A stretch of DNA of 23,975 nucleotides from Tannerellaceae bacterium (GCA_031279915.1 JAITHO010000085.1:1-23975), one strand, 5' to 3'; counted from the stretch's first letter, positions 1-7,146 are shown. Notes: generated from the sequence alone by a model not told the origin. Program-made: numbers and translations.

Positions 1-393
1 AGTGGAGTTATCTACGATTATAATGGAAATGTATATGTTTCGGATGAGGCCAGGATGATGGCAAGTGTAAATAATCAATATTTTAAGATGGGCAATGTTA
101 ATGAAAATACTTATCAAGAAATGTTTAACGGCGATTTTTTGCATAATATTATTGCTAATGCTTGCACCGAATGTTTGCCAGGTTGTTCTGAATGTGCTTA
201 TCAGCCATTTTGTGGTGCAGATCCTGTGCGTAATTTTTCCGAACAGGGTGATATAATCGGACAGCGCCCGACAAACGAATCGTGCAAAAAACACAAGGCT
301 GTTATTAGATATCTGCTGGATTTAATAAAGATAAACGATCCTAAAACAAACAATGTCTTCTGGTCGTGGATTACTAAACAGTCAATCTGTTAA
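1..393 (+). CDS. hxsB: HxsB, His-Xaa-Ser system radical SAM maturase (3' end only)
   Basis: The reading frame is open from base 1, so the gene begins upstream of the window and only about 130 C-terminal residues are visible. They hold a SPASM-like cysteine cluster, CTECLPGCSECAYQPFC at about bases 163-216 (spacing C-x2-C-x3-C-x2-C-x5-C), which in this superfamily binds auxiliary Fe-S clusters. The radical SAM core with its CxxxCxxC motif must lie upstream. The name rests on three things: this tail, the second radical SAM gene that starts 6 nt after the stop, and the HxS-repeat peptide gene after that, which is the hxsB-hxsC-hxsA arrangement of the His-Xaa-Ser system. HxsD, the small fourth component, is presumably upstream. 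Expected role is cytoplasmic modification of the HxsA peptide; the chemistry cannot be read from sequence. Composition is clearly AT-richer than in the genes from 1998 on. Confidence 0.82.
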   Translation, partial: SGVIYDYNGNVYVSDEARMMASVNNQYFKMGNVNENTYQEMFNGDFLHNIIANACTECLPGCSECAYQPFCGADPVRNFSEQGDIIGQRPTNESCKKHKAVIRYLLDLIKINDPKTNNVFWSWITKQSIC

Positions 394-399
394 TGAATT

Positions 400-1533
400 A
401 TGAAACAGTTAAAAGGAAATCCCCAAAATGTAAATGACGAAATTATAGGGAAAGTAACTTTCAATGAGATTGGGCTTTTATCAACAAAGAAAGATTTCGT
501 CTTTGTCGTGCCAAGGGTGGCAAAATTTCCGAAAAGATATTTGGCACTCTTGACAGATATTGACAATGTAGATATAGAACTACCTATAATTTTGGGCATT
601 CAAAATCTTTCCCAATTGAATGAGGGAGATGTCGTACTTATAACAACAGATGGAATAATAAACGTTTTGTATGAAATTCGCTCAGCGCATAATGCGATAA
701 TGGCGACCGAGCGTTGTAATCACAGGTGTATAATGTGTCCGCAACCACCAATCATTCATGAAACTGATAAAACGGATTTCAATCTCAAATTGCTTTCCTT
801 GTTTGATAAAAACACACGAAACATAGGAATAACAGGTGGCGAGCCAACATTAATTGGAGACAATCTTTTCGTTTTGATCGAATACATCAAAAAGCATTTG
901 CCTAATTCATCAATTAGCTTGCTTTCTAATGGGGTAAAATTTGCCGATTACGAATATTCTCGTAAACTAGCCCTGACTTTCCATCACGATTTACAGATTG
1001 ATGTTCCAATATTTTCGGACATTGATACCGAGCATAATCGGATTGTGGGAGCGAAAACATTCTATAAGACAGTTGAAGGGCTTTACAATTTAGCAAGATT
1101 CAGACAAAAAATTGGCTTAAGGATCGTTGTTCATAAACAGACATACAAACGATTGCCGCAATTGTCCGAATTTATTTATCGGAATTTTCCGTTTGTTATT
1201 CATGTTGCCTTTATGCAAATGGAAACAGTTGGATTGGCAGAACAAAACATTGATGAACTTTGGATTGACCCTTACGATTATCGTTTCAAATTAGAAGAGG
1301 CTGTTTTGAATCTTGCACGTAGAAACGTGCGTGTTTCAGTTTATAATTCGCAGCTATGCATTTTGCCAGAAAGCATAAGAGCTTATGCAAAACAATCGAT
1401 TTCGGATTGGAAAAACATTTATCTGCCCGAATGTGAAGGCTGTGAGTTGAAAAATGAATGTGCTGGTTTTTTTGCTTCATCAGAAAATAGACATAGTAAA
1501 AATATCCGTGCAATTACATATACGGAGGCTTAA
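400..1533 (+). CDS. hxsC: HxsC, His-Xaa-Ser system radical SAM maturase
   Basis: A 377-residue radical SAM protein. The [4Fe-4S]/SAM motif is C106-x3-C110-x2-C113, inside ERCNHRCIMCPQPP, after an N-terminal region of about 100 residues without an obvious domain. A GGEPT motif typical of radical SAM peptide maturases follows near residues 147-151 (TGGEPTLIG). The C-terminus carries a SPASM/twitch-like cysteine set, including C345-x2-C348-x5-C354 in PECEGCELKNEC. It starts 6 nt after hxsB and is surely co-transcribed; hxsA follows 47 nt downstream. Two tandem radical SAM enzymes next to an HxS-repeat peptide is the defining layout of the Hxs system. Inferred role: radical modification of the HxS triplets of HxsA together with HxsB. 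The ATG at 400 has no clear Shine-Dalgarno sequence, usual for this phylum. Confidence in family is high; the substrate is inferred from the neighbourhood. Confidence 0.88.
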   Translation: MKQLKGNPQNVNDEIIGKVTFNEIGLLSTKKDFVFVVPRVAKFPKRYLALLTDIDNVDIELPIILGIQNLSQLNEGDVVLITTDGIINVLYEIRSAHNAIMATERCNHRCIMCPQPPIIHETDKTDFNLKLLSLFDKNTRNIGITGGEPTLIGDNLFVLIEYIKKHLPNSSISLLSNGVKFADYEYSRKLALTFHHDLQIDVPIFSDIDTEHNRIVGAKTFYKTVEGLYNLARFRQKIGLRIVVHKQTYKRLPQLSEFIYRNFPFVIHVAFMQMETVGLAEQNIDELWIDPYDYRFKLEEAVLNLARRNVRVSVYNSQLCILPESIRAYAKQSISDWKNIYLPECEGCELKNECAGFFASSENRHSKNIRAITYTEA

Positions 1534-1563
1534 ATAACAGGATGTTTAATAATTAATGTTTTG

Positions 1564-1573
1564 AAAGGAGGTG
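1564..1573 (+). promoter_or_regulatory. Strong Shine-Dalgarno sequence of hxsA
   Basis: AAAGGAGGTG ends 7 nt before the hxsA ATG and is almost a full match to the anti-Shine-Dalgarno sequence. Nearly all other genes in the window lack one. It fixes the hxsA start at 1581 and suggests the peptide is translated at a higher rate than its maturases, or that the locus arrived from a host that uses such sites. Confidence 0.75.
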
Positions 1574-1580
1574 TAAAATA

Positions 1581-1847
1581 ATGAAACTAAAAAGAGTGCT
1601 TTATTTCGTAATATCTACAGCTATAACAGTTAGCGCTTTTCTATTTGCAGGACATACTGTAAAAACGATGAGAAACGAAATGAAAAAAGAGACACAAAAG
1701 CAACTTGTGCTGACGCAAGGTAGTGAGTCGATTTCAGCGAGTAGTTTACTTGCTGACCACTATTCGCACAGTTCTCACAGTTCACACAGATCTCACAGTT
1801 CACACAGTTCGCATAGATCTCATAGTTCGCACTATTCAAGCAGATAA
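1581..1847 (+). CDS. hxsA: HxsA-type His-Xaa-Ser repeat precursor peptide
   Basis: An 88-residue protein in three parts. Residues 1-24 are a basic N-terminus plus a hydrophobic stretch (about residues 7-23) that reads as a signal peptide or single membrane anchor. Residues 25-57 are a charged linker rich in K, E, Q and S. Residues 60-86 are nine uninterrupted H-x-S triplets with middle residues Y,S,S,R,S,S,R,S,Y, followed by SR and the stop. The triplets are the expected substrate of the two radical SAM enzymes upstream. The N-terminus suggests that the modified tail ends up outside the cytoplasm or at the membrane. No cleavage-type leader (such as GG) is evident. The start is fixed by an excellent ribosome-binding site 7 nt upstream, and a stem-loop follows the stop. 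The mature structure and biological role are unknown to me. Confidence 0.88.
   Translation: MKLKRVLYFVISTAITVSAFLFAGHTVKTMRNEMKKETQKQLVLTQGSESISASSLLADHYSHSSHSSHRSHSSHSSHRSHSSHYSSR
1758..1838 (+). repeat. Nine tandem 9-nt repeats encoding H-x-S triplets
   Basis: Codon pattern CAY-(AGT/AGA/TAT)-TCN repeated nine times in the 3' end of hxsA. Serine in the middle position is always AGT and serine in the third position always TCN, so the two serines never exchange codon families. The arginine variants (AGA) are one base from AGT. Confidence 0.9.
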
Positions 1848-1858
1848 CAGATATCGTT

Positions 1859-1887
1859 AGGGGTGAATAATTTATTTATTCGCCCCT
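1859..1887 (+). terminator. Stem-loop downstream of hxsA
   Basis: AGGGGTGAATAA (1859-1870) pairs with TTATTCGCCCCT (1876-1887), a 12-bp stem with one G-T wobble and a 5-nt loop. It sits 11 nt after the hxsA stop, where the AT-rich segment ends. There is no strong T run after it, so it may be a weak, bidirectional or mRNA-stabilising structure. The sequence is nearly symmetrical, so it could act for either strand. Confidence 0.6.
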
Positions 1888-1940
1888 ATGTATGCTTCTT
1901 TATCAGCCTTGGGGGGCATTTTGTTCGCCCTCCAATATCA

Positions 1941-1970
1941 TTGCCAACCCAAAAAATATACGTATGTTTG
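1941..1970 (+). promoter_or_regulatory. Bacteroidota-type promoter of the NIPSNAP gene
   Basis: TATGTTTG at 1963-1970 fits the -7 consensus TAnnTTTG, and TTG at 1941-1943 lies exactly 19 bp upstream, as expected for the -33 box. Predicted transcription start is near 1976, about 20 nt before the ATG at 1998. This separates the gene from the hxs operon. Confidence 0.68.
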
Positions 1971-1997
1971 GCCACAACAATTTAAACATAGTATAAG

Positions 1998-2771
1998 ATG
2001 CTCAGAAGAAATTTTATCAAAACGGCGGGGCTGCTGGCGGCTGTGCCTGCGTGTGGAAGTTTGGCGGCGAATGGAGCTGTGCCGGCTTCGGGAGTGAAGG
2101 AGATTTATGAATGGCGGATTTACGGCTTGAAGGGCGATGGAGCGGCTTTGGATGATTTCTATGCCAAGACGCTGATTCCGGCTTACAATCGGATGGGAAT
2201 TACGGTTGGAGCTTTTGCTCCTGAGATGGCCGGAGAGACATTGCAACGTTATTTCCTTTTCATATATCCTAATTTGGCGACGTATCATGAGGTGAAGCTG
2301 AAGTTGTGGGACGATAAGGCTTTCCGTGAGGCGGCGCAGGCGTTCTACGATTCGAGTGCGGCGGCTCCGGTGTACAGCGAGTTTGTGTCGTACCTCTGCG
2401 AGGCTTTCGACAAGGTTCCGCGGATGCTGAAGCCTGACAAGAGCCGGACGCTCTTCGAATGGCGCAACTACAAGAGCCCGAACGAGGAGGCGAATCGCCG
2501 CAAAGTGAAGATGTTCAATTCGGGCGAGATCGATGTATTCGATGCAGCCGGAATCAACTCGGTTTGCTACGGCGAGGTGCTTGCTGGCCCGCGAATGCCT
2601 TCGCTTGTGTATCTGACATGGCATAAGGATAAGGCTACGCGCGACGAGGCTTGGAAGAAGTTCGGCGGCCATCCCGAATGGCAGCGCATGCGAAATCTGG
2701 ATGAGTATAAGTACACGGCTACGGACAATCAGGTTGTTCTGCTGACGCCATTGGCTTACTCGCAGATTTAG
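1998..2771 (+). CDS. Tat-exported NIPSNAP family protein
   Basis: 257 residues. The N-terminus (RRNFIKTAGLLAA, residues 3-15) is a twin-arginine signal followed by a short hydrophobic stretch, so the protein is probably folded in the cytoplasm and exported; C19 could be lipidated but the lipobox (VPAC) is poor. Two NIPSNAP-like ferredoxin-fold halves follow: the first opens with YEWRIY at residues 37-42 and the second with FEWRNY from residue 153, the duplicated signature of this family. The second half also carries the conserved GHPEW region near the end. Biochemical function of exported NIPSNAP proteins is not established; small-molecule or quinone-like ligand binding is often suggested. 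It is a single-gene unit with its own promoter and a downstream stem-loop. The boundary between AT-rich and GC-richer DNA lies just upstream. Confidence 0.85.
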   Translation: MLRRNFIKTAGLLAAVPACGSLAANGAVPASGVKEIYEWRIYGLKGDGAALDDFYAKTLIPAYNRMGITVGAFAPEMAGETLQRYFLFIYPNLATYHEVKLKLWDDKAFREAAQAFYDSSAAAPVYSEFVSYLCEAFDKVPRMLKPDKSRTLFEWRNYKSPNEEANRRKVKMFNSGEIDVFDAAGINSVCYGEVLAGPRMPSLVYLTWHKDKATRDEAWKKFGGHPEWQRMRNLDEYKYTATDNQVVLLTPLAYSQI

Positions 2772-2781
2772 AGTAATCAGG

Positions 2782-2812
2782 AGGGCTTAGAGCTTCTCCG
2801 GCTTTGAGCCCT
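2782..2812 (+). terminator. Stem-loop after the NIPSNAP gene
   Basis: AGGGCTTAGAGC (2782-2793) pairs with GCTTTGAGCCCT (2801-2812): 12 bp with two G-T wobbles and a 7-nt loop, 10 nt after the stop. The downstream sequence is pyrimidine-rich but has no clean T run, so termination is plausible rather than certain. Confidence 0.5.
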
Positions 2813-2899
2813 ATTTCTGCTTTCCCTCTTGTTGAAACTTTGTTGATAAGAAAGGGATGAGCGAAGGCTTTTATCTGTATTAATATTCCGACAAACATG

Positions 2900-2907
2900 T
2901 ATTTTTG
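2900..2907 (+). promoter_or_regulatory. Candidate -7 promoter element of the HU/SPOR gene
   Basis: TATTTTTG matches TAnnTTTG and ends only 5 nt before the ATG at 2913. The transcription start predicted from it falls at about 2911-2914, which would give a leaderless or nearly leaderless mRNA. No good -33 box is seen at 19-20 bp upstream. Confidence 0.5.
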
Positions 2908-2912
2908 AGCTT

Positions 2913-3971
2913 ATGATAAGATTAGTTTCACACTTAGAACATTTATTGCGGATACACGATTGCGTGATCATTCCGCGCTTGGGCGGTTTTGTGTTGCAGC
3001 TTGTGCCCGCTTCGTATGCTGAAGAGGATCACATGTTCCGTCCGATGCACAAGGAGGTTGTTTTTAACGCTAAGCTGAGGCATAACGATGGTTTGCTTGC
3101 CGAGCGATACATGCAAGCCTTTGGCGTTACTTTCCAGCGTGCCTGCAAGATGCTCGAAGAGGATGTTAGCGCAATTGTCGACGATCTTGACAAGGGAATG
3201 ACCGTTCAGCTCGGAATCGTTGGCTCTCTGCTTCGCGGAACTGAGGGGCAGCTAATATTCAAAACTGATAATGCGGGTTCGTTCAGCGTTGATTCGTATG
3301 GCCTTGCTCCCTTTCATCTGAAGACCTGGGAGCTGCTCCGCAAGGATTCGCCAACGGAAGCGACCGGCAATCGTAAGAGCTTATCGCAACATGCTCCGGT
3401 CAATCGTAGGGTGCTGCGGATCGTGATCTCTTCGGCGGCAGCCATTGCTACCTTTTTCTTGCTATCAACTCCTGTGAAGGAGATTAGTCGGGCGGCTTAT
3501 ACGGCCAACTTCCTCCCTCTTCGTGGCGAAACGCCTCATGGAGGCGATGCGTCGGATAACGTGGAGAGCTTGTACGTTGGAGATGCTGATCGAGATATCT
3601 CTCCGGAGGATTTCGGTGCGACTGGCCTAACGGAAGAGGTGGCTAATCCTACGGACGTTGATGCTGCTGAAGATCTTCGGCAAACGGATGCAACGATAGC
3701 GGATGATGCTCCCATATCCGTAGCCGAAAATAATCCCGCTACTAATACCTATTATGTAATTATCGCTAGCGTCAATTCTCGTAAAAAAGCCGACGAGTTT
3801 ATTGCTGGCGTCGTCAGCACAATGCCCAACGCTAGCGTCATTATATCCGGAGCGCAAATACGAATCTTTGCCGATAGCTTTGCCGACAAGAGCCTCGCCG
3901 ACGAACTACTTTCCAAGCTGAGAAGCAATCCGAAATTTGCCGACGCCTGGATATACGCACAAAAGAAATAG
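2913..3971 (+). CDS. HU-CCDC81-like and SPOR domain membrane protein
   Basis: 352 residues in a characteristic Bacteroidota architecture. Residues 1 to about 145 resemble the tandem HU-like domains (HU-CCDC81_bac type), opening with the typical segment HDCVIIPRLGGFV. A single membrane helix lies at about residues 169-188 (IVISSAAAIATFFLLSTP). An acidic, low-complexity linker leads to a SPOR domain at about residues 280-352, beginning YYVIIASVNSRKKADEF. Predicted topology: HU-like part in the cytoplasm, SPOR domain in the periplasm where it would bind denuded septal peptidoglycan, making it a candidate link between nucleoid or cytoplasmic partner and the division site. The ATG at 2913 is supported because family N-termini begin just before the HDC..P.LGGFV segment. 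The helicase gene follows after 8 nt, so the two form an operon. Confidence 0.85.
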   Translation: MIRLVSHLEHLLRIHDCVIIPRLGGFVLQLVPASYAEEDHMFRPMHKEVVFNAKLRHNDGLLAERYMQAFGVTFQRACKMLEEDVSAIVDDLDKGMTVQLGIVGSLLRGTEGQLIFKTDNAGSFSVDSYGLAPFHLKTWELLRKDSPTEATGNRKSLSQHAPVNRRVLRIVISSAAAIATFFLLSTPVKEISRAAYTANFLPLRGETPHGGDASDNVESLYVGDADRDISPEDFGATGLTEEVANPTDVDAAEDLRQTDATIADDAPISVAENNPATNTYYVIIASVNSRKKADEFIAGVVSTMPNASVIISGAQIRIFADSFADKSLADELLSKLRSNPKFADAWIYAQKK

Positions 3972-3979
3972 CCTGTGTA

Positions 3980-5968
3980 TTGGACTTTCAAATCGATACA
4001 AACAATAAAGAGTTTCAGGAAGCCCTTAAGCTAATCACGCATACCCGTCAGGCCGTGTTCCTCACCGGCAAGGCGGGTACCGGAAAATCTACATTCCTTC
4101 GGTATATCTGCAAACACACTAAGAAGAAGCATATAGTGCTGGCGCCAACAGGCATCGCCGCTATAAATGCCCGCGGATCTACCCTTCATTCTTTCTTTAA
4201 ACTTCCATTCAGACCGCTGCTGCCGGATGATCCGGATCTTGGGCCTACGCGGATATTTGATTTCTTCAAGTACAATAAGGCTCAGCGAAAAATTATCAAT
4301 GAGGTGGAACTTATCATCATCGACGAGATCTCCATGGTTCGCGCAGATATTATTGACTGCATCGACCGCATCCTCAGAGCTTATTCGCGAGAACGGAGCC
4401 TGCCTTTCGGAGGCAAGCAGCTGCTGCTCGTTGGCGATGTCTATCAGCTTGAACCCGTAGTTCCGGCGGATCAAAGGGAGATTCTCGGCCTCTTCTATCC
4501 CAACCCTTTCTTCTTCTCCGCAAAGGTGTTCAGAGAGGTTAATCTTGTGGCGATAGAGCTTCAGAAAAACTATCGGCAAACCGACGCCGACTTCATCCGC
4601 ATACTCGATGGCATACGCAACAATACCGCCGGACGAGCCGAGCTCCAGGCGCTGAACGCACGCTTTATGCCCGACTTTAATCCGCGCAACGAAGATATGT
4701 ATGTTACCTTGGCTACGCGACGCGATCATGTGGACTATATCAACGAACGGAAGCTGCAGGAACTGGCGGGCGACGAGCTCGTTTGCCGTGGAAGCATTGA
4801 GGGCGACTTCCCCGAATCGTCGCTCCCAACCCTGCTTAACCTTTGCATAAAAGAACAGGCGCAGGTGATCTTTATCGACAACGACCATAACCGACGATGG
4901 GTGAACGGCACCATCGGTATCATATCGCGGATATGCAACGGCCTCGTTTATGTGCTGCTCGAAAGCGGAGTGGAGCATCTCGTTGAGCATACTTCCTGGC
5001 GAAACTATCGCTATAAGTACAACGAAAAGGAAAAGCGCATTGAGGAGGAAATTCTCGGAACTTTCACCCAGCTTCCTATCCGTTTGGCATGGGCTATTAC
5101 TATTCACAAAAGCCAGGGATTGACCTTCAGTCGCATGGTTGTTGACCTCACCGGAGGGGCTTTTGCAGGCGGACAAACATACGTGGCGCTCAGCCGATGC
5201 ACATCGCTCGAAGGCCTCGCGCTCAAAGTCAAAATAAGCGAACGCGACATCTTTATTCGAAAGGAAATCGTTGCCTTCAGCCAAAAATTTAACGATCGAC
5301 GGCTGTATGAGGAAGCCATCAGAGCCAGCGAGGCCGAACTCCTCTACGCCCAGGCCGCCGACGCCTTTCGCCGAGGCAACATGCGTGAAGCCATTGACGC
5401 CCTCGCTTCGGCAATAGGAAAGCGCAACGAGTTGCATCGCCCTGCAATCCGGCGGCTCATCGGCCTCAAGCTTCAGCGCATCAACTCCCTCCAGGAGCAA
5501 ATCAAGCTGCTGAACGATAACTACCGGCAGCAGCAAGCTCTTTTGCAAGAATACGCCCGCGAATATTTTCTGATGGGAAACGAATGCATCGTTAAGGCCA
5601 AGGATGCATTGGCGGCAATCCGCAACTTCGATAAGGCCCTCAAGCTCGATCCCACCATGATCGACGCCTGGGTTCGCAAGGGCATTACGCTTCAGGACAC
5701 CGGCGATGCCTTTGCAGCACAGGCATGCTTCAACGAGGCCGTTCGCCTCAGCCCATCATCCTTCAAGGCTTTATACAATCGAGGCAAATGCCTGTTGGAG
5801 CTCAAATACTACGACGAAGCCCTGGCCGATTTCGACCGAGCAATCGCCATCCGTCCTGCTCATCCCGCTGCCCACGATTTCCTTGCCGAAACCTACGAAC
5901 GCCTCGGCAACCAACCGCTCGCCGAGCGCCATCGCAAAATTGCCGAACAATTAAGGCGAAAGCGATAG
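3980..5968 (+). CDS. PIF1/RecD-like helicase with C-terminal TPR domain
   Basis: 662 residues if started at TTG 3980; no ATG sits near the conserved N-terminus, so an alternative start is needed. The helicase part has Walker A GKAGTGKST (residues 30-38), APTGIAA (motif Ia), Walker B IIIDEISMV (D115, E116), the QLEPVVP and KNYRQ motifs, and a C-terminal UvrD/RecD-type core with IHKSQGLTF (near residue 375) and TYVALSR. This is the superfamily 1B signature of PIF1/RecD-like 5'-3' DNA helicases. From about residue 533 on there are roughly three tetratricopeptide repeats (for example AIRNFDKALKLDP, ALADFDRAIAIRP), which bind protein partners; a coiled-coil-like Q/L-rich segment precedes them. The gene follows the HU/SPOR gene by 8 nt. 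I infer a role in genome maintenance; the TPR partner is unknown. Confidence 0.88.
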   Translation: MDFQIDTNNKEFQEALKLITHTRQAVFLTGKAGTGKSTFLRYICKHTKKKHIVLAPTGIAAINARGSTLHSFFKLPFRPLLPDDPDLGPTRIFDFFKYNKAQRKIINEVELIIIDEISMVRADIIDCIDRILRAYSRERSLPFGGKQLLLVGDVYQLEPVVPADQREILGLFYPNPFFFSAKVFREVNLVAIELQKNYRQTDADFIRILDGIRNNTAGRAELQALNARFMPDFNPRNEDMYVTLATRRDHVDYINERKLQELAGDELVCRGSIEGDFPESSLPTLLNLCIKEQAQVIFIDNDHNRRWVNGTIGIISRICNGLVYVLLESGVEHLVEHTSWRNYRYKYNEKEKRIEEEILGTFTQLPIRLAWAITIHKSQGLTFSRMVVDLTGGAFAGGQTYVALSRCTSLEGLALKVKISERDIFIRKEIVAFSQKFNDRRLYEEAIRASEAELLYAQAADAFRRGNMREAIDALASAIGKRNELHRPAIRRLIGLKLQRINSLQEQIKLLNDNYRQQQALLQEYAREYFLMGNECIVKAKDALAAIRNFDKALKLDPTMIDAWVRKGITLQDTGDAFAAQACFNEAVRLSPSSFKALYNRGKCLLELKYYDEALADFDRAIAIRPAHPAAHDFLAETYERLGNQPLAERHRKIAEQLRRKR

Positions 5969-6304
5969 GTCGGGCCATAAAAATCTGTTCCCTCAGCATC
6001 CTTCAGCGCCTGCGCAGATGCTCGACGGCGCCGGCCGTAATGTGGGTTGGCGTGATTTTTTTGCGAGTATGTTGTCGTTGTTTATCCATATTATAAAGGA
6101 TTCTGAATATTAGTATTGTCGGAAAGCTATAACATGCCGGCGAAAAATGCAGGCCGACTTCGCATAAAAACGGCGCAAACGGATTTTAATCTACCAAACA
6201 TACACTGCAAAGCGCCTGGCCGATTGGCGCTGATGCCATAGCAAGGCCCAAGTCGGCCCATTGAATTTTCCGCATGTACATTGAATAGCAAAGCCTTTAG
6301 TCTG
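5969..6304 (+). other. Noncoding stretch after the helicase gene
   Basis: No convincing gene. Short frames here are continuations of the helicase shadow. An inverted pair, AGGCCGACTT (6151-6160) and AAGTCGGCC (6250-6258), is separated by 89 bp. GA-plus-T/G-rich stretches near 6182, 6222 and 6263 keep a spacing close to 41 bp and may be decayed copies of the array that follows. Confidence 0.4.
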
Positions 6305-6567
6305 GAATATTCGCAAGCCATCGGCATTTGTCGTTTGGCTGAATTAATTTTTCGCAAGCCATCTTCATGACACTTTTTAACGGATGAATTTTTCGCAAGG
6401 AATCTTTATGACACTTTTTAACGGATGAATTTTTCTCAGAGAATCTTCATGACACTTTTTAACGGATGGATTTTTCGCAAGGAATCTTCATGACACTTTT
6501 TAACGGATGGATTTTTCGCAAGGAATCTTCACGTCACTTTTTGATGAATCGATTTTTCGCAAGGAAA
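6305..6567 (+). repeat. 41-bp tandem repeat array A
   Basis: The core TTCGCAAG (or a near variant) recurs at 6310, 6351, 6392, 6433, 6474, 6515 and 6556, exactly 41 bp apart each time. The middle copies also share ATCTTCATGACACTTTTTAA and CGGAT. The outer copies are more degenerate, and four central ones are nearly identical. There is no spacer between units, so this is not a CRISPR array. 41 is not a multiple of three, so each unit shifts frame and coding is unlikely. It lies upstream of the DUF6769 gene promoter. Confidence 0.9.
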
Positions 6568-6698
6568 CTGCAAAATGAACAAAGCCCGCAAAATATAGGG
6601 GGGCAAAATTTTGAACGATTACGGGTCGCGCCGGCCTCCGGCAAGCTAAGATTGCAGTCGGCTAAGCAGGGCAGGCTTATTTTTAAGCTATGAATGTG

Positions 6699-6706
6699 TA
6701 TATTTG
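6699..6706 (+). promoter_or_regulatory. Candidate -7 promoter element of the metal efflux cluster
   Basis: TATATTTG matches TAnnTTTG. The predicted transcription start, near 6713, is downstream of the ATG at 6694 but upstream of the TTG at 6733, which argues for the later start of the following gene. No clear -33 box. Confidence 0.5.
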
Positions 6707-6732
6707 CCCAAATCCTCAAAAAAGCGATCATC

Positions 6733-7146
6733 TTGAAGCGAACATTCTCCATATTATCCGTAGCGATAGCCATTGCAAGCTTGGCCTTCTTCACGGTTTT
6801 CCCCCATCATCATCACGATGACGGACGGATTTGCCTTGTTACCGAATATGGATGCGAGCACGCGGATTTGCCCCACGCCGACGACTGCGAGGAGCATAAA
6901 GGCTCGTGCGCTTCGAGCATGGATTACGTCGAACCGCAAACGGATGGCGGGCTGAAGTGCAAGATTTGCTCTTGCGCTAATCCGCTTCATGAGCATCTGT
7001 CATTCGTGGCCGTTGGTACGCCCAACTGTATGCTCCTTGCAGATGGCGGGCCTGTGGTTAGGCTGCCTGGATTTTTCCTGTCGTTTTATTATTTCAGCGA
7101 TGCAAGCTTTGTGTATGGCTTGCGCGCTCCCCCGCTTTATAGTTGA
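6733..7146 (+). CDS. DUF6769-like His/Cys-rich exported protein
   Basis: About 137 residues if translated from TTG 6733 (LKRTFSILSV...); an ATG at 6694 would add 13 residues but lies upstream of the predicted transcription start. The N-terminus is a hydrophobic signal or anchor, immediately followed by PHHHHDDG. The middle part is rich in His and Cys (CEHADLPHADDCEEHKGSC, then CKICSC), which suggests metal binding in the periplasm. The hydrophobic N-terminus leading into a poly-His motif matches the DUF6769 proteins that accompany efflux operons in Bacteroidales. It is followed by the adaptor and pump genes of an HME-RND system, so a metallochaperone or metal-sensing role is plausible but unproven. 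The exact start is uncertain. Confidence 0.68.
   Translation: MKRTFSILSVAIAIASLAFFTVFPHHHHDDGRICLVTEYGCEHADLPHADDCEEHKGSCASSMDYVEPQTDGGLKCKICSCANPLHEHLSFVAVGTPNCMLLADGGPVVRLPGFFLSFYYFSDASFVYGLRAPPLYS

Noticed and set aside
1888..2097. A plus-strand frame of 69 codons before the NIPSNAP gene
   Set aside because: It runs into the real gene in another frame, has low-complexity R/C-rich content at its end, and starts before the predicted promoter of the NIPSNAP gene.
4031..5548. A 505-codon minus-strand frame over the helicase gene
   Set aside because: Shadow of a long GC-richer coding region; the plus strand carries all helicase motifs and TPRs.
6466..6693. A 75-codon frame over array A
   Set aside because: Array units of 41 bp shift frame at each copy, so the frame is an accident of the repeat.
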